Positions 1-6,004 of a stretch of 10,379 nucleotides of DNA are shown here, piece by piece. Both the position numbers and the translations under genes were made by a program. The number at the start of each line of letters is the position of its first letter. Position 1 is the first letter of the stretch. The stretch comes from an uncultured Clostridia bacterium (GTDB taxonomy: Bacteria; Bacillota; Clostridia; TANB77; CAG-508), in assembly GCA_934148985.1 (NCBI GenBank), contig CAKPDO010000047.1:1-10379 (forward strand), in the 5' to 3' direction. The notes below the pieces were generated by a model. The model ran no database searches. It saw only the letters and a program-made list of their open reading frames with translations, and was not told the origin of the DNA.

Positions 1-644
1 GGACAGAATATTATGTTTTAAAAATGGATGTATCAAAATATTTTGATAGTATTAATAAAAATATTTTGCTTAGTATTAATAAAAATATTTTGCTTAGTAT
101 TTTAAAAAGGAAAATAAAAGATAAAAAATTAATATGGCTTATAAATGAAATTTTATTTTCACAAAAAAGAGAAAGAGGTTTAGAAATACGGAAATTACAC
201 TTCACAAATGTTTGGAAATATATATTTAAATGAACAAGACCAATTTATAAAACACAAATTACATATAAAATATTATGCGAGGTATCTCTAGATGATTCTG
301 TTATAATTGTTAAAACTAAAGAAGAGGCTAAAAATGTGTTAAAAGAAATTACAAGATTTTTGCAAGAAAATTTGGAACTAAAATTAAACAAAAAAACACA
401 GATATTTAAAGGTAAACAAGGGGTAAATTTCTGTGGCTACAAAATAAATGAATACAGGATGAAACTTAGAGATAAAGGAAAAAGAAAATTAAAAAAGAAA
501 GTAAAAATGATTACAAATAAAGTCTATCAAGGAGAGATATCAAGTAAAGATGCGAAAAAGTATCTTGCAGGACATATGGGATATATAAAATATGCAGATA
601 CTTATAATTTAATAAATAAATTATTTTATATAGAAAATGATTAA
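1..644 (+). pseudogene. DGR-type reverse transcriptase, 5' end outside window, disrupted
   Basis: In an intact DGR this enzyme copies a template-repeat RNA with adenine-specific errors and so diversifies a target gene. Reading from base 3 gives TEYYVLKMDVSKYFDSI, the RT palm motif A with its catalytic Asp. The frame then breaks. Removing C189 restores RERGLEIGNYTSQMFGN; the IGNxTSQ form in place of the usual QG...SP is the DGR hallmark. Removing one CT of the CTCT at 286-289 restores the catalytic box as RYLDDSVIIVKTKEEA. The rest (from about 291) is intact: VNFCGYKI near 426-449, then GHMGYIKYADTYNL near 571-609, the C-terminal block of DGR RTs. The one- and two-base insertions sum to three, so both flanks share a frame. 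About 212 codons are in the window; the N-terminal part lies upstream. A 24-bp in-frame duplication is a third lesion. The gene appears inactive as it stands. Sequencing error is possible but less likely for three lesions in 300 bases. Confidence 0.85.
48..95 (+). repeat. 24-bp perfect tandem duplication inside the RT gene
   Basis: Two identical 24-bp units lie head to tail (48-71 and 72-95), followed by the first six bases of a third. Each unit encodes SINKNILL, so the protein reads DSINKNILLSINKNILLSILKR where one copy is expected just after palm motif A. The duplication keeps the frame but inserts eight residues beside the active-site strand. It looks like replication slippage between short AGTATT repeats. 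Confidence 0.9.
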
Positions 645-656
645 ATTTATACAGGG

Positions 657-794
657 ATGAATCGAAAGGCCAATAACACCAACAATCGAGTTAAACGCGG
701 AGGTAATTCAGGCAACAACAATGCACCGAGCAATCGCAACAACAACAATCCGAACAATACGAATTCCAACAATTCCTCACGTGCCACACTCTAA
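657..794 (+). other. Candidate DGR template repeat (TR)
   Basis: This stretch begins 13 bases after the RT stop. It is visibly richer in G and C than the sequence around it and is packed with AAC and AAT triplets. Read from ATG 657 it gives a 45-codon frame containing RGG (699-707), NNNA (717-728) and NRNNNNPNN (735-761), ending SSRATL and TAA. DGR variable regions with the C-type-lectin or sulfatase-modifying fold typically read RGGSWNNNA...NRNNNNPxNRNNN, where the AAC codons are the adenines that mutate. Position next to the RT, strand and composition fit a template repeat. It is shorter than that consensus in the middle (no NCRSA-like block) and its end does not read GFR, so it may be decayed as well. 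A template repeat is copied as RNA and need not be translated; there is no convincing ribosome binding site. The identification is inference from pattern; the matching variable region is not in the window. Confidence 0.6.
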
Positions 795-953
795 TACAAT
801 TTTCAGATTATATGTTTTACGGAATATATACGGTAAAAGTATTAGTATTAAAGAGATTTGTTCCTTCCGGTTATGGTAAAAATGAATCAGCAAAATATGT
901 ATTAGTAAATAGTATTTTTGAATATATGTGTTTTGCAAATATTATAAAGAAAG
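795..953 (+). other. AT-rich spacer with a 57-codon open frame
   Basis: Between the candidate template repeat and the next gene there is no clear gene. One open frame runs from ATG 812 to TAG 983-985 (57 codons, beginning MFYGIYTVKVLVLKRF and ending GDFSEYMFF). It has no convincing ribosome binding site and I do not recognise it. The frame overlaps the start of the next ORF and meets its reading frame at a run of seven T (977-983), so it could be the detached front of a broken gene or chance. Confidence 0.25.
918..945 (+). promoter_or_regulatory. Possible promoter for the ORF at 954
   Basis: TTGAAT at 918-923 and TATTAT at 940-945 are separated by 16 bases. Transcription would start near 952, leaving almost no leader before ATG 954 and about 14 bases before the alternative GTG at 966. 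In sequence this AT-rich, chance matches are common. Confidence 0.25.
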
Positions 954-1235
954 ATGGCGATTTTAGTGAATATATGTTTTTTTAGAGGAAAGATTATAAG
1001 TAAGATTAATTTTAAATTTATTGTTGGGAAAAATGGTAGCTTATCTAATAAACATACAAGTGTGTGTTATTTTGATATTGAGTTAGATAATAGTTCTATC
1101 ATACACATAAAGGTTTATGATAATAAAGGTGATTTATGCTATCAAAAATTAAAAACTGGTAATGTTATTAATTTCTATGGAAGTTTATGTCAAAATCATG
1201 AAGTCGAGTTGTATGAATTTGAAAATTACGCGTAA
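954..1235 (+). CDS. Small hypothetical protein, possible OB-fold
   Basis: An ORF of 93 codons from ATG 954, or 89 codons from GTG 966. The second start gives VNICFFRGKIISKINFKFI and leaves slightly better room for the weak AAAGA-type ribosome binding site at about 946-953; the first start has no usable spacing. The protein alternates short beta-like stretches (FRGKIISKI, VCYFDIEL, IIHIKVYD) and ends with GNVINFYGSLCQNHEVELYEFE. This order of strands, with a late 'G..I.FYG.L' segment, resembles short single-strand-binding-like OB-fold proteins of Bacillota. That resemblance is from memory of the pattern, not a search. No catalytic motif is visible. It lies between the decayed DGR and an unrelated gene pair, and its start may be damaged at the T run 977-983. 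Confidence 0.5.
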   Translation: MAILVNICFFRGKIISKINFKFIVGKNGSLSNKHTSVCYFDIELDNSSIIHIKVYDNKGDLCYQKLKTGNVINFYGSLCQNHEVELYEFENYA

Positions 1236-1312
1236 AACTTCATATATTTCAAAAAAGATATTTCTTCAATTATCTATTGCAAAAAACAAAAAAATATGAT
1301 AAAAATAAGCCA

Positions 1313-1341
1313 TTGACTATACAACTTTTTTTCAAGAAATT
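1313..1341 (+). promoter_or_regulatory. Possible promoter for the small helical protein gene
   Basis: TTGACT at 1313-1318 is a good -35 element. The -10 region at the 17-base spacing reads GAAATT (1336-1341), a weak match. If used, the transcript has a leader of roughly 95 bases before ATG 1444. Confidence 0.3.
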
Positions 1342-1443
1342 ATTTCAAAGTTATTTTATCAAAATAATTAAAATTTGGGAGGTGATAAATTTTTATTGAA
1401 TAATAATCAAAAAAAATCAAAAAATATTAATGGAGGTAAAAAA

Positions 1444-1698
1444 ATGTTAGAAGAAATTTACTTGAATAGAAGAGAAATATTAGATGAAGTAATAAAAAAA
1501 GCATTAAAAAATATCGAAAAAGAATTAATAAAAATCGATGATACAGAAATTAATAAAAATATAGATTTATATAACAAATTTGAAGAAAATTATAATATAA
1601 AACTAGCAAGTGTTTGTAAAGAGCTGTATTTACAAGGATTTAAAGATGGAATAAATTTAATAATGGAAGTAAGAGAAGAAAAACAAAATCAACAGTAA
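1444..1698 (+). CDS. Small helical protein, DUF6809-like pattern
   Basis: The start is ATG 1444, preceded at good distance by GGAGGT (1432-1437). The same frame stays open back to a TTG at 1375, and a second GGAGGT lies at 1379-1384, but the N-terminal extension (NNNQKKSKNI) is low-complexity and unlikely to be made. The product is 84 residues, charged and predicted all helical: MLEEIYLNRREILDEVIKKA, then a KNIEKELIKI stretch, then LYLQGFKDGINLIMEVREE. The ending 'F..GF..G..L..EV' is like that of the short clostridial DUF6809 proteins, whose function is unknown. I make this link from memory of the family pattern. The gene converges with an XRE-type regulator; its stop codon lies in one arm of a shared palindrome. 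Confidence 0.7.
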   Translation: MLEEIYLNRREILDEVIKKALKNIEKELIKIDDTEINKNIDLYNKFEENYNIKLASVCKELYLQGFKDGINLIMEVREEKQNQQ

Positions 1699-1718
1699 AA
1701 TTGAAATCTTACTGTTGA
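1689..1718. terminator. Palindrome shared by two convergent genes, likely bidirectional terminator
   Basis: Ten perfect base pairs (1689-1698 with 1709-1718: TCAACAGTAA / TTACTGTTGA) enclose a ten-base loop. TAA 1696-1698 is the stop of the forward gene and TTA 1709-1711 is the stop of the reverse gene, so both coding ends sit inside the stem. There is no long T run directly after either arm, so termination may be weak. Confidence 0.55.
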
Positions 1719-2059
1719 CTTTGAGAATTATTACTAAAATTCAAAATATCATGAATCAAGTTATATGTGAACTCTAAAAATTCATCAGAGCAATGCACTA
1801 AAATTTTATTAATTTTCTTTATATGGGCATTGCTTGATTCTTCTTTACCATATAATATAAAATCGGCAGAGTTTCCAGTGTGATAGATTATACTAGACAA
1901 AGTTTTTAAACTTAATGAACATTCACCACGTTCAATTTGTCCCAAAAATACTTCAGAAATATCAACCATTTCGGAAAATTTTTCTCTACTCATTGCCATA
2001 CTTTCTCTAATAGAACGAATACGTTCTCCAATTTCTAAATTATTTAATTTATAGTCCAT
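1709..2059 (-). CDS. XRE-family helix-turn-helix regulator
   Basis: A 116-residue protein with a DNA-binding domain of the Cro/C1 (XRE) type at about residues 9-70: IGERIRSIRESMAMSREKFS forms helices 1-2, VDISEVFLGQIERGE is the turn and recognition helix, and LSLKTLSSIIYHTGNSADFI completes the five-helix bundle. The C-terminal 45 residues (HIKKINKILVHCSDEFLEFT and on) look helical and may serve in dimerisation; no ligand or peptidase domain is present. The start is set by an AAAGGAG ribosome binding site on the minus strand (about 2068-2074). It faces the small DUF6809-like gene tail to tail and is divergent from minD, with 312 bases between the starts. Proteins of this type usually repress their own promoter. 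The targets cannot be read from the sequence. Confidence 0.85.
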   Translation of the reverse strand: MDYKLNNLEIGERIRSIRESMAMSREKFSEMVDISEVFLGQIERGECSLSLKTLSSIIYHTGNSADFILYGKEESSNAHIKKINKILVHCSDEFLEFTYNLIHDILNFSNNSQSQQ

Positions 2060-2091
2060 TTAATTAGCTCCTTTATTATTTATTTTCGTAA

Positions 2092-2120
2092 ATTATATAA
2101 TAAATGAGATGAATAGCTAA
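2092..2120 (-). promoter_or_regulatory. Possible promoter of the XRE regulator
   Basis: On the minus strand a perfect TATAAT is read at 2097-2092. The -35 position 17 bases upstream reads TTAGCT (2120-2115), matching the consensus at only three of six bases. Transcription would begin near 2085, giving a leader of about 26 bases with the AAAGGAG site in it. Confidence 0.4.
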
Positions 2121-2214
2121 TATGAAGAAAATATATAATAAAAATATGATGAAATTATAAAAAAAACTAAATTTAAAAAAATTGATAAAATTTTGTAAAA
2201 AAATCTCATTTATT
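2099..2214. repeat. Widely spaced 12-bp inverted repeat upstream of the regulator
   Basis: AATAAATGAGAT at 2099-2110 is the exact reverse complement of ATCTCATTTATT at 2203-2214. The near copy lies between the -10 and -35 elements proposed for the XRE gene. The 92 bases between the arms are AT-rich and hold no gene. The arms could be paired operators for the regulator or a chance match in sequence of low complexity. Confidence 0.35.
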
Positions 2215-2304
2215 TATTAATAATAAATATATTTTAACATATTAATTTTCATAAATTGTCTAGACTTTATTACTTATTTTTTCTTATATTTTTATGTCAA
2301 ATTA

Positions 2305-2333
2305 TTGACTTTTTGCCAAATCCAGTATATGAT
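2305..2333 (+). promoter_or_regulatory. Promoter of the minD operon
   Basis: TTGACT at 2305-2310 and TATGAT at 2328-2333 are separated by the ideal 17 bases. Each differs from the sigma-A consensus at one position. Transcription would start near 2340, giving a leader of about 30 bases with an AAAGGAAG ribosome binding site (about 2355-2362) before ATG 2372. Confidence 0.7.
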
Positions 2334-2371
2334 AATACAAGCAAAAAATCCTAAGAAAGGAAGAACAGAAA

Positions 2372-3166
2372 ATGGGAGAAGTTATAGTTATTACATCAGG
2401 AAAAGGTGGAGTTGGAAAGACAACAACAACAGCAAATTTGGGTTCAAGTTTAGCTCTAGAGGGAAAAAAAGTAGCATTGATAGATACAGATATAGGACTA
2501 AGAAACCTAGATGTTGTAATGGGATTAGAAAACAGAATTGTATATGACATAGTAGACGTTGTTGAAGGAAAATGTAAACTAAGACAAGCGTTAATAAAAG
2601 ATAAAAGATTTAAAGAATTATATTTATTGCCAGCAGCTCAAACGAGAGATAAATCAGCAGTAAATGAAGAACAGATGAGAAAATTAACAAATAAGTTAAA
2701 AGAAGAATTCGACTATATACTTATAGATTGCCCAGCAGGCATCGAGCAAGGATTTAAAAATGCAATAGCAGGAGCAACGAGAGCGATAGTAGTATCAACA
2801 GCCGAAATATCATCAATAAGAGATGCAGATAGAATAATAGGACTTTTAGAATCATCTGAAATAAAAAATCCAGAACTTATAATAAACAGAATAAGACCTA
2901 ACATGGTAAGAAAAGGTGAGATGATGGATGTAGATGATATAGTAGATTTATTATCTATAGACTTGATAGGAGTAGTACCAGATGATGAATACATAATTAC
3001 ACAAACAAATAAAGGAGAGCCAGTTATCCAAAATAAAAAAGCTCCATCAGGAAAAGCATATTTAGAAATTGCAAAAAGAATTTTAGGTGAAGACATAGAA
3101 ATTACAATACCTGGTAGAGAAAAAGGATTCTGGGCAAAAATAAAGAGAATTTTTGGAAAAAAATAG
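2372..3166 (+). CDS. minD: Septum site-determining ATPase MinD
   Basis: MinD is a membrane-associated ATPase that, with MinE, positions the division site by confining the FtsZ inhibitor MinC to the poles. The 264-residue product has the deviant Walker A motif GKGGVGKTT at 10-18 (signature Lys11, catalytic Lys16), the switch I segment IDTDIGLRNLD at 37-47 with Asp38 and Asp40, and the switch II / Walker B segment YILIDCPAGIE near 115-125. It ends in a short amphipathic helix GFWAKIKRIFGKK, the membrane-targeting sequence that is typical of MinD and absent from ParA or flagellar FlhG proteins. Length is normal for the family. The start is supported by the AAAGGAAG site and the standard N-terminus. 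minE follows 65 bases later. minC, often the preceding gene, is missing from this spot. Confidence 0.95.
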   Translation: MGEVIVITSGKGGVGKTTTTANLGSSLALEGKKVALIDTDIGLRNLDVVMGLENRIVYDIVDVVEGKCKLRQALIKDKRFKELYLLPAAQTRDKSAVNEEQMRKLTNKLKEEFDYILIDCPAGIEQGFKNAIAGATRAIVVSTAEISSIRDADRIIGLLESSEIKNPELIINRIRPNMVRKGEMMDVDDIVDLLSIDLIGVVPDDEYIITQTNKGEPVIQNKKAPSGKAYLEIAKRILGEDIEITIPGREKGFWAKIKRIFGKK

Positions 3167-3231
3167 ACTAATCTAAAGAAAAAAATAAAAATGTATTAAG
3201 TTACATAGGAACGGAAACTGGAGGGAAGTAA

Positions 3232-3813
3232 ATGTTTGAGAACATTAAAAACATTTTTAAAAAGAATAAAAGAAAAGAATTATTGAAATCAAGTTCTAAA
3301 GATACGGCAAAAGAAAGATTACATTTGGTGTTAATGCAAGATAGAGCAAACGTTTCGGCAGACTTTTTAGATTTAATGAGGCAGGAAATAATTGAAGTAA
3401 TAAAAAAATATATAGACATAGATGAAGAAGCAATGGATGTAAGACTTGGGTCAGAAACAAATGAAGATGGAACACAAGGAGCACCAGCATTGTATGCAAA
3501 CATTCCGATTATAAATATAAAAGATGAAACAAGAAAATTAAGCAAAACAAATCAAGAAAAAAAGGTAGTAACAAATATAATTCCACATGAAGAAGAAAAG
3601 ATTATTGAGGAAACAAAAGAAACGGTAATAAAAAATGAAAATGCAGAGGAAAAAGAAGAAGTAAAAGAACCAAAAGAAGAAAAAGAAACGCCAGAAAAAA
3701 GTGAAAAAGTATCAGTAAAAAGTAAAGAAAATAAAAATACCAATGAAAATGAAATTCCAAAAAATGAAAAAAATAAAATAAAAAAAGAAGTAGAGAAAAA
3801 AGATGAAAACTAG
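3232..3813 (+). CDS. minE: Cell division topological specificity factor MinE with long charged tail
   Basis: MinE stimulates MinD ATPase and drives its release from the membrane. The core is recognisable: an N-terminal amphipathic membrane helix (MFENIKNIFKK, 1-11), the MinD-contact segment AKERLHLVLMQDRANVS (26-42), the helix FLDLMRQEIIEVIKKYIDID (45-64) and the closing beta strand (ANIPI). MinE is normally about 90 residues, and here the core ends near residue 100. The protein continues for roughly 90 more residues that are almost wholly Lys, Glu, Asn and Ser (EEKEEVKEPKEEKE and similar), with no predicted fold. A GGAGGG site precedes ATG 3232. The last 11 bases overlap the start of rodA, which suggests translational coupling. 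The tail's A-rich code is prone to slippage, but it is a single open frame. Confidence 0.92.
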   Translation: MFENIKNIFKKNKRKELLKSSSKDTAKERLHLVLMQDRANVSADFLDLMRQEIIEVIKKYIDIDEEAMDVRLGSETNEDGTQGAPALYANIPIINIKDETRKLSKTNQEKKVVTNIIPHEEEKIIEETKETVIKNENAEEKEEVKEPKEEKETPEKSEKVSVKSKENKNTNENEIPKNEKNKIKKEVEKKDEN

Positions 3814-4910
3814 AATTTTTAAAAATATGGAATGGATGATACTTATTTCAGCACTTTTACTTAGTGTAATTGGCTTAATAGCTTTATATTCGGCAACACA
3901 ATCAAGTGGATTTGATGAATTAAAAAAACAAATAATGTGGCTAGGAGTGAGTATCGTAATTATGATTATAGTTACAATTATTGATTACGATGTATGGTCT
4001 AAATTATCTCCTGTATTTTATGGAATATCAATAATATTGCTTGTGGCGGTGCTTTTTACAAAAGCAAGAAATGGAGCAAGCAGTTGGTTTAAAATAGGAG
4101 CATTTACACTTCAACCCGCAGAAATTGCGAAAGTCGCGGTTATATTATTTACTTCGGCTACAATTACCAAAATTCAAGAAAAAGGAAAATTTGAGTTAAA
4201 TGTGTTTTGGAAGTTAATAATAGCAATAATGACAGTGATTTTTCCAGTATTTTTAATAATATTACAACCAGATTATGGAACAGCAGCGGCATATTTAGTG
4301 TCATTAGTTTTAATGTTATATGTTGCGGGAATAGATAAGAAATACATAATTGTGGCAGCATTACTGGTAGTAATAACATTACCACTTGCGTATTTGTTTG
4401 TATTACCAAATCATGCAAAAAAAAGAATTGATGTATTTTTAAATCCTGAATCAGATCCAAAAGGTGCAGGATATAACGTATTACAATCTAAAATTGCAAT
4501 AGGTTCTGGAGAACTTACTGGAATGGGGCTCTTAAATGGAAACCAGACACAACTAGGTTATTTGTCACCTAAAACTACAGACTTTATATATTCAGTTGTT
4601 GGAGAAGAAATGGGATTTATAATTTCAGCAGCGGTAATACTCATATATGTAACGTTGATAACAAAATCACTGTATGTTGCAAAAACAGCCAGTGATGACC
4701 TGGGTTCATACATAGCGACGGGAATAAGTGGTGTATTTTTATTTCATATGGCAGAGAACATAGGAATGACACTTCGGCTTACTACCAATAACAGGAGTTC
4801 CACTTTTATTTATAAGTTATGGAGGAAGCTCAATGATAACAAGTTACATATGTATAGGTTTACTTCTTAATATTAGTGGAAATAGAAAAAAGACGATATT
4901 TATAAAATAA
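3803..4910 (+). pseudogene. rodA: RodA/FtsW-family glycan polymerase, frameshifted near 3' end
   Basis: SEDS-family membrane proteins polymerise lipid II into glycan strands: RodA in elongation, FtsW in division. The frame encodes about ten membrane segments, PAEIAK at 105-110, LQPDYGTA at 154-161, and the catalytic loop KTTDFIYSVVGEEMGF with Asp260. NGNQTQLGYL and the position beside minDE favour RodA over FtsW. After GMTL (residue 324) the open frame turns to nonsense and stops at 4870. Skipping C4775 restores GLLPITGVPLLFISYGGSS and runs to TAA 4908-4910, giving a normal length of about 368 residues. So a single extra base removes the conserved last 44 residues, including the SYGGSS motif and the final membrane helix. 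It overlaps minE by 11 bases. The lesion is either a real inactivation (another RodA must then exist elsewhere) or a sequencing error; the rest is under clear coding constraint. Confidence 0.88.
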
Positions 4911-4928
4911 AAAATTAGGAGCATTTAA

Positions 4929-5903
4929 ATGTATTTGCATGAATTAAAAATAGGAAATGTTAAACTAAAAAATAATATATTATTAGCTCCAATGGCAGGG
5001 ATAACAGACCTGCCATTTAGGTTAATATGTGAAAAATTTGAGGCAGGACTTGTTTGTACTGAAATGGTTAGTGCTAAAGCAATATTTTATAATGATGAAA
5101 AGACAAAAAAATTAATGAATCTAAATGGAGAAAATAGACCTGTAAGTATTCAAATATTTGGCTCAGATGTAGAATCAATGGCATATGGAGCAAAATATGT
5201 ATCTCAAATTGCCGATATCGTAGATATAAATATGGGATGCCCAGCGCCAAAAGTTGTAAAAAATGGTGATGGAAGCAAACTTTTATTAGATTTAGAAAAA
5301 GCAAAACAAATAATTAATGCAGTTGTACAAAATTCTAAAGTTCCAGTAACATTAAAATTTAGAATGGGTTGGGATAATGAACATATTGTAGCAACAGAAT
5401 TGGCAAAAATTGCAGAAGATGCAGGTATATCAGCAATAACAATCCATGGCAGAACAAGAGCTCAATATTATTCTGGAACAGCAGATTTAGAAATAATAAA
5501 AAAAGTTAAAGAAACAGTAAAAATACCAGTAATTGGAAATGGTGATGTTACAGATGAAAAATCAGCTGAAGAAATGTTTGAAAAGACAGGAGTAGATGGA
5601 ATAATGATAGGACGAGCATCTATGGGAAATCCTTGGATATTCAAAAAAATAAAATATTATTTTGAAACAGGAGAAAAATTACCGGAAATAAGTGCTGATG
5701 AAAAATTAAAAATAGTAAAAGAACATTTAAATTTATTAGTAGAAGAAAAAGGCGAAGATGTTGCAATAAAAGAGTTTAGAAAACACCTTGCAGCTTATAG
5801 TAAGAATTTGCCTAATTCTAGTAACTTTAGAGTTAAAGTGAATGCTATTGATGATAGAAATGAATTGGAATGTGAATTAAGTAAATATTTTGTGGGACCA
5901 TAA
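4929..5903 (+). CDS. dusB: tRNA-dihydrouridine synthase, DusB-like
   Basis: Dus enzymes use FMN and NADPH to reduce uridine to dihydrouridine in the D-loop region of tRNA. The 324-residue protein is a TIM barrel with every family signature: LLAPMAGITDLPFR at 18-31 (FMN binding), VDINMGCPAPKVVKNGDGS at 98-116 with catalytic Cys104, VTLKFRMGWD at 140-149 with Lys143 and Arg145, IHGRT at 172-176, PVIGNGDV at 200-207 and IMIGRASMGNPWIF at 225-238. The C-terminal helical domain ends LPNSSNFRVKVNAID and on. ATG 4929 follows TTAGGAG at good spacing, 18 bases after the restored rodA stop, so it is probably in the minD transcript. The last three codons (VGP) and the stop lie in or beside the left arm of an inverted-repeat element, so the original end of the gene may have been replaced. 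The symbol rests on general resemblance to the DusB branch. Confidence 0.93.
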   Translation: MYLHELKIGNVKLKNNILLAPMAGITDLPFRLICEKFEAGLVCTEMVSAKAIFYNDEKTKKLMNLNGENRPVSIQIFGSDVESMAYGAKYVSQIADIVDINMGCPAPKVVKNGDGSKLLLDLEKAKQIINAVVQNSKVPVTLKFRMGWDNEHIVATELAKIAEDAGISAITIHGRTRAQYYSGTADLEIIKKVKETVKIPVIGNGDVTDEKSAEEMFEKTGVDGIMIGRASMGNPWIFKKIKYYFETGEKLPEISADEKLKIVKEHLNLLVEEKGEDVAIKEFRKHLAAYSKNLPNSSNFRVKVNAIDDRNELECELSKYFVGP

Positions 5904-5988
5904 GGGTCGGTTCTTTTTGGTCCCAATGAAATTCCCAAAAAGCAAAAATAGGGAGAAAAGGACCAAAAAGAACCGACCCCTATGGTCC
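5895..5988. repeat. 94-bp element with 29-bp inverted arms between dus and aspS (MITE/REPIN-like)
   Basis: Bases 5895-5923 and 5960-5988 are reverse complements over 29 positions with one mismatch. Each arm also starts with GGACC and ends with GGTCC, so each can fold alone (GGGACCA 5894-5900 with TGGTCCC 5918-5924), as in a pair of inverted REP sequences. The 36-base centre has a further short TCCC/GGGA stem. The arms are far richer in G and C than the neighbours. The left arm contains the stop codon of dus, and the right arm ends about 6 bases before the aspS ribosome binding site. No T run follows either arm, so a simple intrinsic terminator is unlikely. Such nested palindromes are usually small mobile repeats moved by a transposase encoded elsewhere; that origin is inference. 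Confidence 0.75.
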
Positions 5989-6004
5989 TAGCAAGGAGGA
6001 GAAT

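Noticed and set aside
24..644. Two separate short genes (24-233 and 336-644) in the RT region
   Set aside because: They are in the same frame and join through a region that yields canonical RT motifs once two small insertions are removed, so they are pieces of one broken gene.
657..794. A 45-codon Asn-rich protein gene
   Set aside because: There is no good ribosome binding site. The Asn-rich reading is what a DGR template repeat gives, and a template is not normally translated.
1375..1443. N-terminal extension of the small helical protein from TTG 1375
   Set aside because: ATG 1444 has a much better placed GGAGGT, and the extension is low-complexity Asn/Lys/Gln sequence.
1709..2059. Antitoxin of a toxin-antitoxin pair with the gene at 1444
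   Set aside because: The genes are convergent and not in one operon, and the small protein shows no toxin motif.
2713..3096. Long antisense frames opposite minD, and similar frames opposite dus, aspS and leuS
   Set aside because: They lie wholly within well-supported genes, have no ribosome binding sites and encode low-complexity hydrophobic sequence typical of shadow frames.
5895..5988. T-box riboswitch or intrinsic terminator before aspS
   Set aside because: No T-box consensus (AGGGUGGNACCGCG-like) is present, and neither arm is followed by a T run. Perfect inverted arms fit a mobile repeat better.
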